Shown piece by piece: positions 9,316 to 17,179 of a DNA stretch of 64,000 bases. A program made the position numbers and the translations under genes. Where the stretch lies: NCBI GenBank assembly GCA_045591925.1, contig JAZNTW010000013.1, positions 21,355 to 85,354 of the forward strand. The letters run 5' to 3'. Each line of letters starts with the position of its first letter. Position 1 is the first letter of the stretch. The DNA is from Firm-04 sp045591925. Lineage in GTDB: Bacteria; Bacillota; Clostridia; Oscillospirales; Ruminococcaceae. The notes beneath the pieces are model-generated. The model searched no databases. It was given only the letters and a program-made list of their open reading frames with translations, and was not told the origin of the DNA.

Positions 9316-10065
9316 CTATTTAGTGATTTGAGCAATAAAGGGAGCGTACTCCAAGTACGACACTTTTACTGAGTCGCCTAGTTTCATCTGTATTTTTGAA
9401 TTGGAAATAAATGAAAACACACACGAATTCACAGTATATTGTATTTTATAACTGTGGTATCCTTTTGCTTTTGATTGTTCCATAACAATCCCATTTGTAG
9501 CTTTACTCGAACGGGACAACAATAAATATATAACTGCATACACGCCTATAACAAGGAAAAACATTCCCCAAAAGACGCAGAACATAATGGTAGAAATATA
9601 TTTAGAGGCATTAGAAGAAAGATATAAAAGAATGTTCTTTTCTCCAAGCGAAAACACCGTGATTGCAGCCATGACTACTATAAGACGCTTAAAGAAATAC
9701 AATCCCGAATCCGAGTCAAATGAAATATGCGAATTTTCTGGTTTACTCTTATCATAAAGAATAAGCACGGAATCTCCAACAAATTTCGCACAGTCTTGGG
9801 ATAAGAGTCTGCATGAGGACGAATACATTTTGCTGTTCACATTATAATCAATATTAACAATTGATATTTTATTATTGTATAGATTGGTTGAACTAGTTAT
9901 GCTCGTCACTATTCCTGTAGTTTCGCATTGACGGCGAAATACATTTATTTTTTTTACTAGCGGAGCAATTGCAAATGCTAGTCCCAATGCATCCATAAGC
10001 AAGAACAGTATCATCAGTATTATCATAATCATCACCAATACACTAAAAACCAGAATATAATCCAT
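9316..10065 (-). CDS. Membrane protein with two DUF3592-like extracytoplasmic segments
   Basis: A 249-aa protein with a membrane helix near residues 5-30 and further helices near 130-150 and 160-185. Two small beta-rich segments alternate with them (IVNIDYNVNSKMY...GDSVLILYDKSKPENS and YKIQYTVNSCVFSF...GDSVKVSYLEYAP). Both have the form of DUF3592, in which a bound strand pair ends in a GDxVxVxYxxxxP loop. It is the last gene of the run that begins with the dockerin toxin and could help immunity or secretion; that is inference from position only. Confidence 0.65.
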   Translation of the reverse strand: MDYILVFSVLVMIMIILMILFLLMDALGLAFAIAPLVKKINVFRRQCETTGIVTSITSSTNLYNNKISIVNIDYNVNSKMYSSSCRLLSQDCAKFVGDSVLILYDKSKPENSHISFDSDSGLYFFKRLIVVMAAITVFSLGEKNILLYLSSNASKYISTIMFCVFWGMFFLVIGVYAVIYLLLSRSSKATNGIVMEQSKAKGYHSYKIQYTVNSCVFSFISNSKIQMKLGDSVKVSYLEYAPFIAQITK

Positions 10066-10199
10066 CCAAAATTTCCTAGGGATGTAATTGTAACTTTTAC
10101 TTCATCCTCTGTTGTTACTGTGCCGTTTATAACATCGCCTAATCCTCTTGCTGCGGCATCCACAGAAAAAGCAGTCCATCCCATAGCGATATTTGCCAT
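10032..10199 (-). CDS. Small ORF (55 aa) overlapping the DUF3592-like gene start
   Basis: Frame begins ATG at 10199 and ends at 10032, overlapping the next gene by 34 bp. The product, starting MANIAMGWTAFSVDAAARG, has a hydrophobic C-terminus (GWIIFWFLVYW). The ribosome site is poor (TTGAG). It may be a real small membrane peptide coupled to the next gene, or the remnant of a longer gene. Confidence 0.35.
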   Translation of the reverse strand: MANIAMGWTAFSVDAAARGLGDVINGTVTTEDEVKVTITSLGNFGWIIFWFLVYW

Positions 10200-10224
10200 C
10201 TCAAACTTGATTATATATTATAGC

Positions 10225-10267
10225 AATGCTCCCTATGATTCTGATTCCAGTAATCGTAAGGAGCATT
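10225..10267 (-). other. Inverted repeat downstream of the candidate immunity gene
   Basis: AATGCTCCC (10225-10233) pairs with AGGAGCATT (10258-10267), with one mismatch and a loop of about 22 nt. It lies 20 bp past the stop at 10288. There is no T-run, so it is a weak terminator at best. Confidence 0.4.
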
Positions 10268-10287
10268 TACATATTTTCAAGACTTAT

Positions 10288-11265
10288 TCAATCGCTTTCC
10301 ATATTGCACTCGCCTTCAGCAATCACTTTACCGGAAGAATCATATTCCTTATAGACATATTTCGATGCATTCTTCTTTGTAGCGTTCTGACCATCTTTAT
10401 CCAAATACATTCGCACCTGACGAACACCACCATGTGGAAAAACGCCAGTCAGGATTTCCATATTCGCACTGGAATGATCTGTATCGGCAATTGAATAATA
10501 CTCTGAATGCCAATCTTCAGCAACCTTATCAATGTTTGTGAACTTTCGGAATGCCCATTGCCGTTTGATTGTTAATTCACTTTGATAATCTTCAATGTCC
10601 GCATATAGTTGGATCTTTACTGTTCCGTTCTTTAATGTTTCATTCTTCCAACACTCAGAAAAGCTTTGTAATACATTCTGAGGAATAAATCGAAAGAAAT
10701 CGGCTCCATACCACATAAGGAATGCACCAGTAAATAGTATTCCTCCGTACTCATGCCCGTGTCCTGAGAATTGTTCAATATCAACTATGTCTTTGTGTAA
10801 AGTTGGACTGTATATCATTTTCAAATTGTCAGTGTCGACTCCATATGTTTTATAAATCTCCGGCTCTAAAGAAGAATTAATATGATTGTCAGCGCTGCTT
10901 CTCAATACGGCGGAGACAATGTTATGTGATTCGATAAAGGAATCGATTGATTTGGAATAGTCATCGATATCCTTTACCATGTTTGTGCGTAGTATTATTG
11001 TGGTTATCTCAGAGATACAGTCAAATCGAATACGAATTGAGTTATCAAGGTCAAGAGAGATACCTGCATTAAAACGATTGTTTGCTTTATACGCCTCGTT
11101 AATCGATTCTATAAATACAGCTTCATTGTATTTTGTTTTTTTGTGTGTTGCAGGCAGGCTCATTTTAGTTGGGTGGAATGGGACGATTGGAAGGATGCTT
11201 GTGATGTATTGCACGGATGATTCATTACCTCGAAAAGAGATTAAGAAAAAAAGACTGCTATTCAT
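10288..11265 (-). CDS. Candidate immunity protein for the dockerin toxin
   Basis: A 325-aa soluble protein without signal peptide. No family recognised. Its ATG at 11265 overlaps the last codons of the dockerin-bearing gene by 4 bp, so the two are translationally coupled. A cytoplasmic protein coupled directly to the 3' end of a large secreted protein with a nuclease-like C-terminus is the usual layout of toxin and immunity genes. The role is inferred from that context alone. Confidence 0.5.
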   Translation of the reverse strand: MNSSLFFLISFRGNESSVQYITSILPIVPFHPTKMSLPATHKKTKYNEAVFIESINEAYKANNRFNAGISLDLDNSIRIRFDCISEITTIILRTNMVKDIDDYSKSIDSFIESHNIVSAVLRSSADNHINSSLEPEIYKTYGVDTDNLKMIYSPTLHKDIVDIEQFSGHGHEYGGILFTGAFLMWYGADFFRFIPQNVLQSFSECWKNETLKNGTVKIQLYADIEDYQSELTIKRQWAFRKFTNIDKVAEDWHSEYYSIADTDHSSANMEILTGVFPHGGVRQVRMYLDKDGQNATKKNASKYVYKEYDSSGKVIAEGECNMESD

Positions 11266-14200
11266 AGTAGCTCCTCGATTTTAATAGTAATACCCAGATC
11301 ATCAGCTAATTCTTGAATTCTTGACATATCAATCATAGATTTTGTTCCGGTAGGCACTCTTATGTCAAGAATTCTATCATCACAGAGTATTGTTCCGTGA
11401 TAGACATCAAAATCTGCTAATTTCTCAGTATATCCTTCGATTATATTAAATACTTTTTCGGATGTATACGAAGAAGATGTTGGATCAAGTGTTTTTAGAC
11501 TCACAACGCTATTTCCATCATGGAAGTCAATGACAGGATAATAGCCATTAAACTCGTTTCCGATGTAATACCATGTATTATATTCTGTAGCGGCTAAATA
11601 TTGTTCGATTGTTTTGCCACGTATAAATGGGTGCAAAGACCACACATTTGTCATATCATTAGGCAACTTAGCGACATTATCTAAAAGCATATTAATGCCT
11701 TCAGGACCGACTTCAAGATAAGCCTCAATTGCCTCATCTCCGTATTTAAGGAGATATGAGACTGCCGCTTCCTTATCCGTGGCTGCATTGAGTACATTCA
11801 CTACTTGTTGGTTGTTTCGAGTAATGAATTCAAGAGCATCAACCCATTCATCTCCATACTCCAAAGCAGGTGCTATTGTGTAACTATCAACACCATAGCC
11901 GATCATTCTTTCTGCCGAGTGTGTAACAGTGTAAGCATCATCTACATTATTAAGTGTACTCCGCACAACATCAGGCTTTAACTCGCTTACTTCGATTTTG
12001 CTCTTAAAGAAATTATAGATCGTTCCGCCGTATTTTGTAAGCACAAACGAAGTCGTGATCAAGCCGATATTGAATATATTAACGGCTCGTTCTTGCCTTA
12101 ACACTGCTTGACTTTCGGCATCACCATTATATGCAGCCATTACAAGATTAATTGTTCGCATATAATTAACCACTGCCAAAGCGAGACAGGCTAACGAGAA
12201 AATGACCATCCCAACGCCGGGAGAGGCTACAAGAACAGATGCTGCTGTAAAGGCGTTCATAATATTATAAAACGCTCCGGCAGCAACTACAAAGCTCAAG
12301 CAGGATGAAACCATTGCTAATATCTGGTCAAAGGAAATACCTGTAGTTGTATTCCCTCCAGCTATAGATGTGCTTCGAGACAACATATAGACCGATGTGC
12401 CGCCGCTCAAATCGTGCAATATATACCCGGAACCTGTCCAATTATTCAAAGTAATATCTTTTTGAGGGACAATAACGGCATATCCTGCGGAAAGCGCCTC
12501 GGCAATAATTGCTTCTGCATTTGAGTTTACATTAAGATCGGAAAGTACCCGGTCACTACCGTTATATAGAGTGTAAACATCTATTCCATTATCCTCTGCA
12601 TATTTTAACACTTCCATTGTGGAAACGCTATCTACATCAAACAAAGATTTCAATACGCTGCTTTCTGTATACGATGATGCCATTCCAGCGGATGATCGAA
12701 ACAGAGTTACATTATCGTTTGAGGAATCCTTTGCCGCACAGCTATATGTGTCTCCAATAACATCCACCTCAAAATCGCCACTTTGATTAACGTTATATGT
12801 TACTGTGCCAGGGATGTCCTTTCTGATGATCTCAGGATTATAGCCCATGAAAGCAACGCTAAGGTTGTGAGAGTAGTATGTATTTGTGCTCTCGGCGATT
12901 GAGCGTGTTGCAATATCAAGCTGAGTAAAGTAGTTGTAGCCAATATATTCAAGGACTTTACCAAGGTAATTATCTGCATAAAGGTTGTTTTTGGTAATTG
13001 AACCATTTAACGCATTCAAAGCATTTAGCGACGAAGTGGTTTTATAATCCGCTATATTTTGATAATCCAACGCGACAGTATAAATACCGCCCACGCACAT
13101 CTCTTTCGTAAAAAAGTAATCTTGACCGTTAGTGTGAATCTTAACAATGGCGTTTTGCAGATTGCCTATTGATGCACTCGGTCCTTCAAGTTTTCTTTGA
13201 CCATTGATTTTTATAACAGGGCAAAGGTTAACATAGTTAGAAAAAGGACTGCTCATTAAACCATAGATATTATTGGGGCTGATACCATAATTTTCGTTTT
13301 CTTCGGCACTCACCATATATTCTATGGTAATTCGTTTATTATATAACTCTGCACTTGAGCATTCAAATGAGTTCCCGCCGAAGGAGATTGATACGATATC
13401 TTTGTTCTCGGACGGAACACGATCAAATTCATCAAGATCTGTATACTGGTATGGTAATCCGGCTGGAATTGAGGAATACTCTGTTTGCTTTATTTTTCGG
13501 CTAACAACATACCCACTTTTCATATTGGAAGCCGAAGTATAGTTACTGCGCATAGTGTGTCTGAAATATGCGGCATCTTCTATTGAAGAACTAAAATCAG
13601 AACTGTACTGATTAAAAATACTGTCTACAGCTTCGTATTCTTTAAAACTAGGATCAAGGAATATATCTGAATCATTGTCTGACAGTTTTACCCACACATG
13701 GCTAAATGAGATAGAATCTGTTGCTTTATTATAGGTTGCTGTCGCATCTCTTAAAGCAATAATATTAAGTGCAGCGGCTTTATCTACAGCTCCGGTATAA
13801 TTTATTGCTTGAGTTGATGTAAGTGAAATCTGTCCTGTTACATATGAGCACTGATATCCTAAATGCTGAAGCATCGCAATCAGTAAGCTTGAAGTATCAA
13901 TATCGTTTCCACCGTGTTGTTCAAATGTGCCGATTGCGCCCTTTCTTAAATCTGGGTAGAACTCCACGCCGATACTATTTGAAATATAACCGTATACTTC
14001 TTCTGGTGTACCAAGCTTTTCGGCAAGATTGGCAAGTTCTACTGTCAGGCTTAATTCATTCTGAGAATTGCCTACAAGATTTCTGTCAACTGAGCAAACA
14101 TCCTCATAGTTTGTCCCAGGAAATTCACTAATCATGGCGAGGAGATACTCGCTCATTAAGAAAACATCATAATAATCAATTTGTTTATTCGCATCAAGGT

Positions 14201-14447
14201 CAGCTTGACTATTATATGCAGCCCCTGTAAGAATTAACCTCTTTAGAAGAGTCATGTCAATTGCATTGATACGATTATCCCCGTTTATATCCCCTGTAAT
14301 CGGAGTGATGTTTGCTGCGCTCGCAGTAGAAAGGGAAACAATGTTTTCTACACCAGTTGATGAGGCAACTATCATAACGACAAAAGCAACAATGACCGAA
14401 AATACTCTTGAAATGGCATTTTTAATAAGAATCCTCCTGTTTGGCAC
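11262..14447 (-). CDS. Secreted dockerin-containing putative polymorphic toxin
   Basis: A 1061-aa protein. Residues 1-45 form a signal peptide. Residues 52-104 are a type I dockerin with two calcium-loop repeats (GDINGDNRINAIDMTLLKRL and ADLDANKQIDYYDVFLMSEYL). Residues 140-275 resemble a transglutaminase-like fold (GNDIDTSSLLIAML, then SHVWVKL and FLDPSFKEY), but the usual catalytic Cys is absent. Residues 700-765 are strongly hydrophobic. The last 120 residues (RGKTIEQYL, PVIDF, VVSLKT) resemble PD-(D/E)XK-type nuclease toxin tips of CdiA proteins. The GTG start lacks a ribosome site; AGGAGG lies inside the frame 6 bp before an ATT codon at 14426, so initiation there is possible. Confidence 0.75.
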   Translation of the reverse strand: MPNRRILIKNAISRVFSVIVAFVVMIVASSTGVENIVSLSTASAANITPITGDINGDNRINAIDMTLLKRLILTGAAYNSQADLDANKQIDYYDVFLMSEYLLAMISEFPGTNYEDVCSVDRNLVGNSQNELSLTVELANLAEKLGTPEEVYGYISNSIGVEFYPDLRKGAIGTFEQHGGNDIDTSSLLIAMLQHLGYQCSYVTGQISLTSTQAINYTGAVDKAAALNIIALRDATATYNKATDSISFSHVWVKLSDNDSDIFLDPSFKEYEAVDSIFNQYSSDFSSSIEDAAYFRHTMRSNYTSASNMKSGYVVSRKIKQTEYSSIPAGLPYQYTDLDEFDRVPSENKDIVSISFGGNSFECSSAELYNKRITIEYMVSAEENENYGISPNNIYGLMSSPFSNYVNLCPVIKINGQRKLEGPSASIGNLQNAIVKIHTNGQDYFFTKEMCVGGIYTVALDYQNIADYKTTSSLNALNALNGSITKNNLYADNYLGKVLEYIGYNYFTQLDIATRSIAESTNTYYSHNLSVAFMGYNPEIIRKDIPGTVTYNVNQSGDFEVDVIGDTYSCAAKDSSNDNVTLFRSSAGMASSYTESSVLKSLFDVDSVSTMEVLKYAEDNGIDVYTLYNGSDRVLSDLNVNSNAEAIIAEALSAGYAVIVPQKDITLNNWTGSGYILHDLSGGTSVYMLSRSTSIAGGNTTTGISFDQILAMVSSCLSFVVAAGAFYNIMNAFTAASVLVASPGVGMVIFSLACLALAVVNYMRTINLVMAAYNGDAESQAVLRQERAVNIFNIGLITTSFVLTKYGGTIYNFFKSKIEVSELKPDVVRSTLNNVDDAYTVTHSAERMIGYGVDSYTIAPALEYGDEWVDALEFITRNNQQVVNVLNAATDKEAAVSYLLKYGDEAIEAYLEVGPEGINMLLDNVAKLPNDMTNVWSLHPFIRGKTIEQYLAATEYNTWYYIGNEFNGYYPVIDFHDGNSVVSLKTLDPTSSSYTSEKVFNIIEGYTEKLADFDVYHGTILCDDRILDIRVPTGTKSMIDMSRIQELADDLGITIKIEELL

Positions 14448-14471
14448 CTAGGTTTATAACCTACCATTATA

Positions 14472-14500
14472 ATTATATCGTGATGAAACGCTATCGTCAA
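14472..14500 (-). promoter_or_regulatory. Sigma-A type promoter for the dockerin toxin gene
   Basis: On the minus strand TTGACG (14500-14495), a 17-bp spacer and a perfect TATAAT (14477-14472). The start point would leave a leader of about 30-40 nt before the AGGAGG at 14438-14433. Confidence 0.75.
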
Positions 14501-14627
14501 TTACCTATTGTGTCCACTTGAATGACTGTTTGTCACATATTCCCCGAGAATTCGGGCGATGTGTACTTTACAAAAGTCATTTATTAAGATATTTCCGGTG
14601 TGGCTGGTATCCTCAGAGCGCTTGTTA

Positions 14628-15368
14628 TTATAGATCAATCATACTGTTCAGAGCTTTCATACGATCTTCGATGCATGTTCTGTAAAAATCGGCGACTACA
14701 GGTGGAAACACAGCGTTCAGGTCATTCCAAACCAATCGAAGTTTTTCTGGATCGATATAAAGGAAGCGTACATAGGTATCAATATACGTTTCTCGCAACA
14801 TTCGTTTTCCTGCTTTGCTTTTTCGTTCTAACAGATTTATAGCCTCATCGCACCTTTTGCCAAACTGAAAGTTGCTTTGGAAGTGATCGAATGGCAGCTG
14901 ATGATCATTAACAGTACACATTGCACCATAAGTAAGGTCATCCATGCAAAACGAGATCGCATAATCAAACGAGCACAGTTTTCCGTGTGAAAACGCAAGC
15001 TGAAGATTGTCATCTATAAGCAGCAGATCCATTAGCGCCATGTATGCCATAAAATCTGCAAGGCGCCGATCTTCATCTGATAATGCTTTCAGTTCCTGAA
15101 CAAATACTCGTTTGAAGTCTTTTTCATAGTTGATGCCGACCTCTATTTTTCCTCTATCGTCGATTAGAAATGCATTCGATGTCGGCACTCCTATGAGCTT
15201 CGCAACTTTGTGAGCAACAAATTCATTTGTCACATCTGCCGACCGTGTTTTAACCAAGCAGGAACAGCCCCTTCCGTCTCTTGCAATATAGAGCTGTCCT
15301 GACTCTCCAACATGTCCCCGCGAATCCGCATAAGGCGAATATATCAATCCTTTTCCATTCACTATCAT
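14628..15368 (-). CDS. HipA-like kinase-fold protein
   Basis: A 246-aa protein with an arrangement like the compact HipA/CtkA kinases: an N-terminal strand region with SCLVKTR, a TNEFVAHKVAKLIGVPTSN helix like the HipA EYxxxRLAxxxGIxxxx segment, and LLIDDNLQLAFSHGKLCSFDYAISF, in which DD and SFDYA would stand for the catalytic and metal-binding loops. The classic HipA motifs are not complete, so activity is unsure. It lies 64 bp downstream of an XRE-ImmA/IrrE regulator and probably shares its transcript. It could be the effector of a toxin-antitoxin-like pair. Confidence 0.5.
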   Translation of the reverse strand: MIVNGKGLIYSPYADSRGHVGESGQLYIARDGRGCSCLVKTRSADVTNEFVAHKVAKLIGVPTSNAFLIDDRGKIEVGINYEKDFKRVFVQELKALSDEDRRLADFMAYMALMDLLLIDDNLQLAFSHGKLCSFDYAISFCMDDLTYGAMCTVNDHQLPFDHFQSNFQFGKRCDEAINLLERKSKAGKRMLRETYIDTYVRFLYIDPEKLRLVWNDLNAVFPPVVADFYRTCIEDRMKALNSMIDL

Positions 15369-15432
15369 GATCTATTATCACTCCAAAGGCTCTCTCGTAA
15401 TCCGCACTTTTTCGACATGATTATCAATTCTC

Positions 15433-16599
15433 TCACATTAACCCATAAGACTCAGCGAATTTTGCAAGATCCTCTGGCGGGGTAATCTTTATCATCTCAG
15501 TCATATACAAGCTGCCGAGCGTTTCAATCTCATCAGGAGTAATTTCGTAAGCATATCCGTTATGCACCATATCAAATACATGATGAATAATCGACATAAA
15601 CGGCATCTTCATCTTGTTCAGTTTCTTCTCTAATTCCTCCCAATTCTCCGTCTCACTGCCTTCCCATGTGTTCATGATTGCAGATAGGTAACGGTGCAGC
15701 AGAGATTTAGACAGAGGATTTCCGACTTTCACTTTTTTAGCTAAAGCATGCAGTTCCTTTGAAATCTCATTCAAGTGCAGTGATGGCTGCTGATATATGA
15801 TATCCTGCACAATCACAGCAATAAACTCACGCCAGATTGCGTAGCCAGCATTCATACAGCCGTCATTATATTCTTCAGAGGGAGTTTCCGGAGTGCCGGC
15901 ACAATAAAGGTCATAGAAACGCTGTCCGGCTTTCCACGCAGTCTCGATCTCATGTGTGGTACAGAAGATATGTGCAAGTTCATGGACGAGCATGATCTTG
16001 TAATAATCCAGATCAGCCAGTTCTTTCGGAGGATCGACACGAATCAGTAGCCCGTCAACATGAGCGGGATCGTCAATATCGGTCTGACCTACAAATGCTT
16101 CTGCCAAAACAGACTCAAAGTCGCTCATGATACGCTTTTCGGAGTGAAAGCCGTACTTTTGAGTAAACTCATTATAGACCTCTACGATATTATCCAGTGT
16201 ACAGAATGCGACCTTGATATTGTCAAGAGAATAGCTTGTCCCAAAATAATCGTTATACAGTTCACAGGCTTGCTGGAAAAAAGTTGTGAGCGTTTCCTCG
16301 ATATCAGTTGTTGCAGATTGTTTGCAGCTGATTTCAATAAATTTGTTCATGACTTCGCCCTCCGGAAAGAAAGTATAGGGGTCTAATTTGAGAACTGCGC
16401 AGATTGCAAGTGCCGTTCTCAGTGTCGCTGTTTCGAGATTGCGTTCCCCGCTTTCGATACGCTGATATTGTCGGAGCTGCAGTTTTGATGCTTTTGCTAC
16501 TTGCTGTTGAGATAGACCAAGTTTTTCACGACGGGTGCGCAGTATCTCCTGACTGGTGATTCTGTCATCATATGCGAGTGGGAAATTGATAAAGTTCAT
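15433..16599 (-). CDS. XRE-family regulator fused to ImmA/IrrE metallopeptidase
   Basis: A 388-aa protein. Residues 16-80 are a helix-turn-helix (TRREKLGLSQQQVAKASKLQ, then QRIESGERN). A zinc-peptidase domain follows with VHELAHIF (the HExxH motif near residue 203) and a downstream ExxR-like region. Such proteins cleave a repressor when a stress or phage signal appears. GGAGG lies 7 bp before the ATG. The start region holds repeated GACAA boxes (16630-16660), a plausible site for autoregulation. Confidence 0.88.
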   Translation of the reverse strand: MNFINFPLAYDDRITSQEILRTRREKLGLSQQQVAKASKLQLRQYQRIESGERNLETATLRTALAICAVLKLDPYTFFPEGEVMNKFIEISCKQSATTDIEETLTTFFQQACELYNDYFGTSYSLDNIKVAFCTLDNIVEVYNEFTQKYGFHSEKRIMSDFESVLAEAFVGQTDIDDPAHVDGLLIRVDPPKELADLDYYKIMLVHELAHIFCTTHEIETAWKAGQRFYDLYCAGTPETPSEEYNDGCMNAGYAIWREFIAVIVQDIIYQQPSLHLNEISKELHALAKKVKVGNPLSKSLLHRYLSAIMNTWEGSETENWEELEKKLNKMKMPFMSIIHHVFDMVHNGYAYEITPDEIETLGSLYMTEMIKITPPEDLAKFAESYGLM

Positions 16600-16678
16600 G
16601 TGGTGTTTCCTCCTTTTAACGATATACGACCATTTGTCGAACTCTTGTCAACAACTGTAAAACCGTTTGCTTTGCACC

Positions 16679-16708
16679 AGTATATCAGAGAACAGTGGGA
16701 TTTGTCAA
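16679..16708 (-). promoter_or_regulatory. Promoter for the XRE-ImmA gene
   Basis: Minus strand TTGACA (16708-16703), 18-bp spacer, TATACT (16684-16679). A second TTGACA with nearby GACAAAT repeats lies closer to the gene (about 16635-16652) and could be an operator or second promoter. Confidence 0.65.
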
Positions 16709-16754
16709 TAGGCAAAATAGACAAATCAAAAGAGCAGTTTTTTATGCACACAAG

Positions 16755-16810
16755 AAAAAGGCTCTGTCGGAGAATGCACCACTTCATATGGCGTATTCCC
16801 CACAGAGTCT
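16755..16810 (-). terminator. Rho-independent terminator
   Basis: A stem of about 13 pairs over 16 positions (16760-16775 with 16795-16810), with TTTTT following on the minus strand (16759-16755). It closes the transcript that comes from the SRAP remnant and the four-gene operon, just upstream of the XRE-ImmA promoter. Confidence 0.65.
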
Positions 16811-16820
16811 ATTATATTTA

Positions 16821-16985
16821 TTATCCAGTTTTCTCCAAGCACATCTCCGTCAAAGCCTTCTGACTAATCTCCTGTGGCTTCCCATCCGGTCGAACCCAAG
16901 CCGCAGCATCCTCCCGCCGTAGGATCAGCGGCATCCTGTCATGAATCCCTCGTAAATCACCAACAGCATCTCGTGCGAATATATA
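16821..16985 (-). pseudogene. C-terminal remnant of an SRAP (YedK/HMCES) gene
   Basis: The minus strand reads ...ARDAVGDLRGIHDRMPLIL followed by a short acidic tail and TAA at 16821-16823. IHDRMPxIL is the C-terminal signature of SRAP abasic-site-binding proteins (active-site His and neighbouring residues). Homology ends near 16985, where unrelated sequence begins, so about three quarters of the gene is missing. The break suggests an insertion or deletion at this junction. Confidence 0.7.
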
Positions 16986-17179
16986 TCTACTTATAAATAA
17001 GCTGCAAGCAAAAGCCGTAGTAACAACGATTGGCTCGATTCATCCATGAACGTATTGCAATTCTCAATAGGAAAGGTCGTTGCTGAATTGAGTGCGTATC
17101 AATTAGAAATCGTTTTTAGGTCAGAGACGCACCCCTATGGTAGTACGATTTTTGCAACAAGGGTATTGTAATCTCATCA
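16986..17179. other. Intergenic stretch without recognisable gene
   Basis: Between the SRAP remnant and the end of the ATPase gene. It holds no convincing frame and no strong hairpin. It may be scar sequence from the event that truncated the SRAP gene. Confidence 0.4.

Noticed and set aside
10120..10494. A 124-codon frame on the plus strand
   Set aside because: It lies opposite the end of the candidate immunity gene and the small minus-strand ORF, with no ribosome site or domain.
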